Source: Novosphingobium silvae (GTDB lineage: Bacteria; Pseudomonadota; Alphaproteobacteria; Sphingomonadales; Sphingomonadaceae). Taken from it: 64,000 nucleotides of DNA. This document shows positions 59,495 to 64,000 of this stretch, piece after piece. Made by a program: the position numbers and the translations under genes. The stretch covers positions 1-64,000 of the forward strand of contig NZ_WVTD01000007.1 in the NCBI RefSeq assembly GCF_009856825.1, written 5' to 3'. The notes beneath the pieces are model-generated. The model had not been told where the DNA came from. It did no database searches and saw only the letters and a program-made list of their open reading frames with translations. Position 1 is the first letter of the stretch. The number at the start of each line of letters is the position of its first letter.

Positions 59495-61201
59495 TCAGCG
59501 GTTCTTCAGCGCTTCGCCGAGGATGTCGCCGAGCGACGCGCCCGAGTCGGACGAGCCGTACTGCTCCACTGCTTCCTTCTCTTCAGCCAGCTGACGGGCC
59601 TTGACCGAGAAGTTCGGCTTCTTCGAACGATCGAAGCCGGTGACCATGGCGTCGAGCTTCTGGCCGACCTGGAAGCGGTCGGGGCGCTGCTCGTCACGAT
59701 CGCGACCCAGGTCCGAACGCTTGATGAAGCCGGTGGCGCCATCGTCGCCAGCCTGAACCTCGAGGCCGCCGTCACGCACTTCAAGAATAGTGACGGTGAC
59801 AGTCTGGCCACGACGCAGCGAATCGCCGGCTGCGGCAACGCCGCCAGCCGCCGGAGCGCCACGCTCGAGCTGCTTCATGCCGAGGCTGATGCGCTCCTTC
59901 TCGACGTCGACGTCGAGAACCACGGCCTGGACTTCCTCGCCCTTGCGGTGAAGAGCCAGCGCGTCCTCCCCCGAGATGCCCCAGGCGATGTCCGACATGT
60001 GGACCATGCCGTCGACGTCGCCGTCGAGGCCGATGAACAGACCGAACTCGGTCGCGTTCTTGACTTCGCCTTCCACGGTCGAGCCGACCGGGTGCTTCTC
60101 GGCGAAGGCTTCCCACGGGTTCTGCTGAGCCTGCTTGAGGCCAAGGCTGATGCGGCGCTTGTCCGAATCGACCTCGAGAACGACCACTTCGACTTCCTGC
60201 GAGGTCGAGACGATCTTGCCCGGGTGGACGTTCTTCTTGGTCCAGGACATTTCCGAAACGTGGACGAGGCCCTCGATCCCGGCTTCCAGCTCCACGAAGG
60301 CGCCGTATTCGGTGATGTTGGTGACAGTGCCCGACAGCTTCGCGCCGACCGGATACTTGACCGCGGCGCCTTCCCACGGATCGCTCTCGAGCTGCTTCAT
60401 GCCCAGCGAGATGCGCTGGGTTTCGCTGTTGATGCGAATGATCTGGACCTTCACGGTGTCGCCGATGGCGATCACTTCGCTCGGGTGGTTGACGCGCTTG
60501 TAGCTCATGTCGGTGACATGGAGCAGGCCGTCGATGCCGCCGAGGTCAACGAACGCACCGTAGTCGGTGATGTTCTTGACCACGCCGTCGATGACCTGAC
60601 CTTCGCTCAGCTTGTCGATGAGCTCGCTGCGCTGCTCGGCGCGGGTCTCTTCGAGGACGGCGCGGCGCGACACGACGATGTTGCCGCGGCGACGGTCCAT
60701 CTTGAGGATCTGGAAGGGCTGCGGCACGTCCATGAGCGGGGTGACGTCGCGCACGGGACGAATGTCGACCTGCGAGCCGGGGAGGAACGCGACGGCGCCG
60801 TCGAGGTCGACGGTGAAGCCACCCTTGACGCGGCCGAAGATCACGCCCTCAACACGCTTGCCTTCGCCGAACTCGTTCTCGAGCTTGTCCCACGCGGCTT
60901 CGCGGCGGGCGCGGTCGCGCGACAGCATCGCTTCGCCGTCAGCGTTCTCGACGCGGTCCACGTAGACCTCGACTTCGTCGCCGACCTTGATGCCGTGGTC
61001 GTCCTCACCGCGCGCAAACTCGCGCAGCGGCACGCGGCCTTCGCTCTTGAGGCCTACGTCGATGACGGCCTTGTCGTTCTCGATGGCGGTGACGGTGCCC
61101 TTGACCACGCGGCCTTCAAAGCCGTCGTCGGCGACGCCGCCGAGCTGGTCGTCGAGCATTTTCGCGAAATCGTCGCGAGTCGGATTGGCAGTAGATGCCA
61201 T
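59495..61201 (-). CDS. rpsA: 30S ribosomal protein S1
   Basis: S1 binds mRNA on the small subunit and helps initiation. The 568-residue protein has six S1 domains (roughly 30-100, 115-175, 200-270, 285-357, 372-440 and 460-530), with repeats such as GVVKNITDYGAFVDLGG, VGDTVKVQIIRIN and RISLGMKQLE. ATG 61201 has GAAGGA nine bases upstream. The open frame to 61381 is not used. The 240-base leader contains a GGCGG/CCGCC hairpin that may be an autoregulatory site. It follows cmk and aroA on the same strand, the usual order. Confidence 0.97.
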   Translation of the reverse strand: MASTANPTRDDFAKMLDDQLGGVADDGFEGRVVKGTVTAIENDKAVIDVGLKSEGRVPLREFARGEDDHGIKVGDEVEVYVDRVENADGEAMLSRDRARREAAWDKLENEFGEGKRVEGVIFGRVKGGFTVDLDGAVAFLPGSQVDIRPVRDVTPLMDVPQPFQILKMDRRRGNIVVSRRAVLEETRAEQRSELIDKLSEGQVIDGVVKNITDYGAFVDLGGIDGLLHVTDMSYKRVNHPSEVIAIGDTVKVQIIRINSETQRISLGMKQLESDPWEGAAVKYPVGAKLSGTVTNITEYGAFVELEAGIEGLVHVSEMSWTKKNVHPGKIVSTSQEVEVVVLEVDSDKRRISLGLKQAQQNPWEAFAEKHPVGSTVEGEVKNATEFGLFIGLDGDVDGMVHMSDIAWGISGEDALALHRKGEEVQAVVLDVDVEKERISLGMKQLERGAPAAGGVAAAGDSLRRGQTVTVTILEVRDGGLEVQAGDDGATGFIKRSDLGRDRDEQRPDRFQVGQKLDAMVTGFDRSKKPNFSVKARQLAEEKEAVEQYGSSDSGASLGDILGEALKNR

Positions 61202-61231
61202 TAAGACATTTCCTTCGTTCGATTTTCCGGC

Positions 61232-61251
61232 CTGGCGGTTGAATCCGCCGG
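61232..61251 (-). promoter_or_regulatory. Leader hairpin of rpsA
   Basis: GGCGG (61234-61238) pairs with CCGCC (61245-61249), extended by two flanking pairs, around TTGAAT. It lies 33 bases upstream of the rpsA start. S1 represses its own message in other bacteria, so this may be the site, but this is not shown. Confidence 0.4.
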
Positions 61252-61441
61252 TCTTTTCTCCTCGCGATGCACCATGCGTCGCGCGGGCCAAAAGGGGCCG
61301 AACTGCCGCGGCGGCCGGATGCCGGTCGCGGCGCCCGAGCAGCGCTGACGCACCTCCCGAGCCGGCGCCGCTTAGGCGCATGAGGCACGAAATGCAAGGA
61401 AAATGGGGGCGAGGCGCGCCTCACCCGTCCGCGTGCGCGGG

Positions 61442-62071
61442 TCAGTCCGCCGTATGGCGTGCGGCCTCGACGATGCGGATTGCTTCGGCCACCGCTTCGT
61501 CCCGGCCGAGTTGCGACGTGTCGAGCACCACCGCGCCGTCCGCCACTGCCAGCGGCGCGTCGCGGCGCGTGGCATCGCGCTCGTCTCGCGCAGCAAGGTC
61601 GGCGGCGATGGCCTCCAGAAGGACAGGGCGGCCCTGTGCGCGCATCTCGTCGAAGCGACGCTGCGCGCGCGCTTCGACCGAGGCTGTGACGAAGAGCTTC
61701 ACGTCTGCATCGGGCGCGATGATCGTGCCGATGTCCCGCCCGTCGAGGACGGCACCGCGCTGCTGCGTCGCGAAGCTGCGCTGACGTTCGAAAAGAGCCT
61801 GCCGGACTGCAGGGTGGACCGAGACGCGGCTTGCAAGTCCGCCGGTTGCTTCGGAGCGAAGTTCGGGATCGAGCAGAAGGCCCTCAGAAAAGGCACATGC
61901 CGCGAGCGCGGCGACCGGATCGTCCGGATCGCCACCGTCGAGCAGGCATTGGCGTCCGACTGCGCGGTAGAGAAGGCCGGTGTCGAGATGCGGAAGGCCG
62001 AAATGCGCCGAAAGGGCTCGCGCGATGGTGCCTTTCCCCGAGGCGGTGGGGCCATCGACGGCGACGATCAT
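61442..62071 (-). CDS. cmk: Cytidylate kinase
   Basis: Cmk phosphorylates CMP and dCMP. The 209-residue protein has the P-loop GPTASGKGT at residues 7-15. [15 protein letters not shown], a substrate-binding RDIGT ([18 protein letters not shown]) and [16 protein letters not shown] are also present. Its start overlaps the aroA stop by four bases, so aroA-cmk is coupled. The following rpsA begins 240 bases on. Confidence 0.95.
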   Translation of the reverse strand: MIVAVDGPTASGKGTIARALSAHFGLPHLDTGLLYRAVGRQCLLDGGDPDDPVAALAACAFSEGLLLDPELRSEATGGLASRVSVHPAVRQALFERQRSFATQQRGAVLDGRDIGTIIAPDADVKLFVTASVEARAQRRFDEMRAQGRPVLLEAIAADLAARDERDATRRDAPLAVADGAVVLDTSQLGRDEAVAEAIRIVEAARHTAD

Positions 62072-63408
62072 GCGGAGAGACCTTCGAGCATCGCCTCGAA
62101 TGGAGGAAAGCTGGTCGCGATGGGACGCGTGTCGTCGACCTCCACGCCCGAGCGACTTGCAAGACCCGCAATCGCCATCGACATGGCGATACGGTGGTCG
62201 AGATGGGTGGCGACCGGGCCACTCGTGCCCGGCAGCGGTTCGCCGCCGGTTCCCGTGACCACAAGGCCGTCCTCGGTTTCGCGCACTTTGGCTCCGGCAG
62301 CGGAAAGGGCGGTGGCCATGACGGAGATGCGGTCCGATTCCTTTACGCGCAGCTCCTCGAGGCCGGTCGTGGTGGTGACGCCCTCTGCCAGAGCGGCGGC
62401 GACGAAGAGTGCGGGGAACTCGTCGACCATGCTGGGAACGACCGCGGGGTCGATATCGATTGCCTGGAGCATGGAATGGCGCACGAGAAGATCCGCCACC
62501 GGTTCGCCGCCGACTTCGCGCGGGGAAATCTCCTCGATCGAGCCGCCCATCTGGCGCAGCACCTGAACGATGCCCGCGCGGGTGGGGTTGAGGCCGACAT
62601 TCTCGATGAGGACCTCGCTGCCGGGCACCAGCAGCGCCGCGACGATGAAGAAAGCGGCAGAGGAGGGGTCACCCGGAACCTCGATGGTCTGGGGGCGCAA
62701 TTCCGCCTCGCCTCGGATCGAAATGACACGGGCACCATCTTCGTCCGTCTCGACAGTCAGCTCTGCACCGAATCCACGCAGCATGCGTTCGGAGTGATCG
62801 CGCGTCGGCACCGGCTCGATCACGCGGGTGATCCCAGGGGTGTTGAGGCCGGCCAGAAGGATGGCACTCTTCACCTGGGCCGAGGCTACGGGAAGACGAT
62901 AAGCGATAGGCACAGCCGGGCTCGCGCCCCGGACGATCAGCGGCAGGCGCCCACCGTCGCTGACGTCGAACGACGCGCCCATGCTGGAGAGTGGGTCGAT
63001 CACGCGGCCCATCGGCCGCTTCGAGAGCGAGGCGTCGCCAACGAAGGTCGCGTTGATGGGGTGGCTGGAGACAAGCCCCATGAGAAGGCGTGTGGAGGTG
63101 CCGGAATTGCCCATGTCGAGCGCTCCTTCCGGCTGAAGCAGGGCGCCCACGCCCACGCCGTTGACGATCCACTCGCCGCTGTCCATTCGCTCCACGCTGG
63201 CACCCATGGCCCGCATGGCAGCCGCCGTGGCGAGCACGTCCTCGCCTTCGAGCAGGCCCGTCACCCGCGTCTCCCCGACGGCAAGTGCGCCCAGCATGAT
63301 CGAGCGGTGGCTGATCGACTTGTCGCCGGGCACCCGGATGCGCCCCTTCAAAGGTCCCCCCGGGAGAAAACGGCGGGGACGCATCTGGGCGGGATCGGCA
63401 TGGCTCAC
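62068..63408 (-). CDS. aroA: 3-phosphoshikimate 1-carboxyvinyltransferase (EPSP synthase)
   Basis: AroA makes EPSP from shikimate-3-phosphate and phosphoenolpyruvate. The 446-residue protein has [36 protein letters not shown] and [34 protein letters not shown], and the C-terminal LRVKESDRI and [13 protein letters not shown] also match. GTG 63408 is chosen because GGAAAG lies eight bases upstream, while ATG 63384 is an alternative eight codons in. A perfect CTTGAT-N19-ATCAAG repeat (63508-63538) lies in the divergent gap to the zinc-ribbon gene. Its end overlaps cmk by four bases. Confidence 0.95.
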   Translation of the reverse strand: MSHADPAQMRPRRFLPGGPLKGRIRVPGDKSISHRSIMLGALAVGETRVTGLLEGEDVLATAAAMRAMGASVERMDSGEWIVNGVGVGALLQPEGALDMGNSGTSTRLLMGLVSSHPINATFVGDASLSKRPMGRVIDPLSSMGASFDVSDGGRLPLIVRGASPAVPIAYRLPVASAQVKSAILLAGLNTPGITRVIEPVPTRDHSERMLRGFGAELTVETDEDGARVISIRGEAELRPQTIEVPGDPSSAAFFIVAALLVPGSEVLIENVGLNPTRAGIVQVLRQMGGSIEEISPREVGGEPVADLLVRHSMLQAIDIDPAVVPSMVDEFPALFVAAALAEGVTTTTGLEELRVKESDRISVMATALSAAGAKVRETEDGLVVTGTGGEPLPGTSGPVATHLDHRIAMSMAIAGLASRSGVEVDDTRPIATSFPPFEAMLEGLSA

Positions 63409-63590
63409 GAGACAGGTCTTTCCGAGACGGCAGTGGCTGAAAATCGGCCCGGCTTTTGACAGCGCCGGCCGCCTATGGCAAGGCGCGCGCCCTGATGGGC
63501 GGCAACGCTTGATTTTGCGCGCCTGCCCTACCATCAAGACACGGAAATTTACGCCCGCGCCACGAGGGACGGGCAAGACGAGGACTTTCC

Positions 63591-63911
63591 ATGGCCAAGC
63601 CTGAATGGGGCGCCAAGCACGGCTGCCCGAAATGCGGCACCCGCTTCTACGACCTGGGCAAGGACGACCCGGTTACCTGCATCGAATGCGGCAACGAGTG
63701 GACGCCGGAGCCGGTGCTCAAGTCCAAGCAGCCGATTCCCTATGAGGAAATCCAGAAGAAGGAAGTCGTCGAGCGCGAAGACACCGACCTTGCCGAAGAG
63801 GATCTGGACATCGACGAGGATGGCGATTCGCCGGACAACGATGTGGACCTGGGCGGTGACGACGATCTCGGCATCGGCGCAGGCGACGACGACGACGATC
63901 ACGACAACTGA
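63591..63911 (+). CDS. FYDLN acid-domain zinc-ribbon protein (TIGR02300 family)
   Basis: This family is found almost only in alphaproteobacteria. The 106-residue protein has a zinc ribbon with four cysteines (CPKC at 12-15, CIEC at 30-33). The phrase [15 protein letters not shown] contains the FYDL motif of the family name. A long Asp/Glu-rich tail ends in a run of aspartates. Its function is unknown. It follows aroA divergently, the usual alphaproteobacterial neighbourhood. An intrinsic terminator follows the stop. Confidence 0.92.
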   Translation: MAKPEWGAKHGCPKCGTRFYDLGKDDPVTCIECGNEWTPEPVLKSKQPIPYEEIQKKEVVEREDTDLAEEDLDIDEDGDSPDNDVDLGGDDDLGIGAGDDDDDHDN

Positions 63912-63921
63912 TCGTTTCAGG

Positions 63922-63952
63922 GGCGCCCGGGAAAAATCGGGCGCCTTTAATT
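63922..63952 (+). terminator. Terminator of the zinc-ribbon gene
   Basis: GGCGCCCG (63922-63929) pairs with CGGGCGCC (63938-63945) around eight bases. TTTAATTTT follows. Confidence 0.88.
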
Positions 63953-63958
63953 TTCCTC

Positions 63959-63987
63959 TTGCCAACATTTTCCGGCCCGACTAGAGG
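63959..63987 (+). promoter_or_regulatory. Promoter pointing off the right edge
   Basis: TTGCCA (63959-63964) and TAGAGG (63982-63987) are separated by 17 bases. Transcription would begin near 63994, so a gene or tRNA probably lies just past the window. Confidence 0.5.
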
Positions 63988-64000
63988 GCGGCCTCCCAAG

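Overview
The window is a 64 kb piece of GC-rich chromosome from an alphaproteobacterium, most likely Sphingomonadales and probably close to Novosphingobium or Sphingobium. The evidence is an ATP synthase with duplicated b and b' subunits and a separate F0 cluster, a CpdR-type response regulator, an acidic FYDLN-type zinc-ribbon protein after aroA, a SapC-family protein, alphaproteobacterial GAAC-N7-GAAC LexA boxes and an EcfG-type GGAAC-N16-CGTT promoter. No insertion sequence, prophage, integrase, CRISPR array or toxin-antitoxin pair was found. The region is a dense core-genome segment, so its novelty lies in regulation and small genes rather than in a large accessory system.

Layout. 1-9.1 kb: guaB, an RsmB-type rRNA methyltransferase, a TPR protein, rppH, two membrane hydrolases (YdjM-like and PAP2), then phrB plus a cyclopropane-fatty-acid-synthase-like gene behind a perfect general-stress promoter. 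9.1-16.9 kb: PilZ protein, an SDR with purF, lolCD-type transporter, a small gene coupled to a glutathione peroxidase, and a lipoprotein carboxylesterase. 17-20.6 kb: dnaE. 20.8-27.3 kb: a radical-SAM gene with a LexA box, a TetR regulator, a TauD-type dioxygenase, icd and an acyltransferase. 27.4-30.1 kb: tRNA-Val(GAC), cpdR, an N-formylglutamate-amidohydrolase-like gene, a candidate small RNA carrying an anti-Shine-Dalgarno CCUCCUCCC motif, and sapC. 30.2-40.5 kb: FAD oxidase, RhlE-like helicase, LexA-controlled uvrD, a secreted protein built of 11-residue repeats, rsmD, a pseudouridine synthase and an AmpG-like transporter. 40.5-49.1 kb, mostly minus strand: purB, lapA, pyrF, a SIMPL-domain gene, trpF, an opposite-strand outer-membrane gene, trpB, a small membrane protein, trpA and folC. 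49.2-54.7 kb: NRDE gene, radC and the ydbH-ynbE-ydbL envelope operon. 55-57.6 kb: the F0 operon atpI-atpB-atpE-atpF'-atpF. 57.8-64 kb: gloB, a VOC protein, rpsA, cmk, aroA and the zinc-ribbon gene.

How it fits together. Several neighbours share a pathway: guaB, purF and purB (purines), pyrF and cmk (pyrimidines), trpFBA and aroA (aromatic amino acids), and rsmB, rsmD, the pseudouridine synthase and rpsA (ribosome biogenesis and translation). DNA repair is represented by phrB, uvrD, radC, dnaE and the radical-SAM gene. The last of these and uvrD carry LexA boxes, while phrB carries an EcfG promoter, so damage-response genes here appear split between SOS and general stress control. Several promoters place the predicted start of transcription on the start codon itself (dnaE, uvrD, purF), which suggests leaderless messages. 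All functional calls come from reading motifs. No database search was run.
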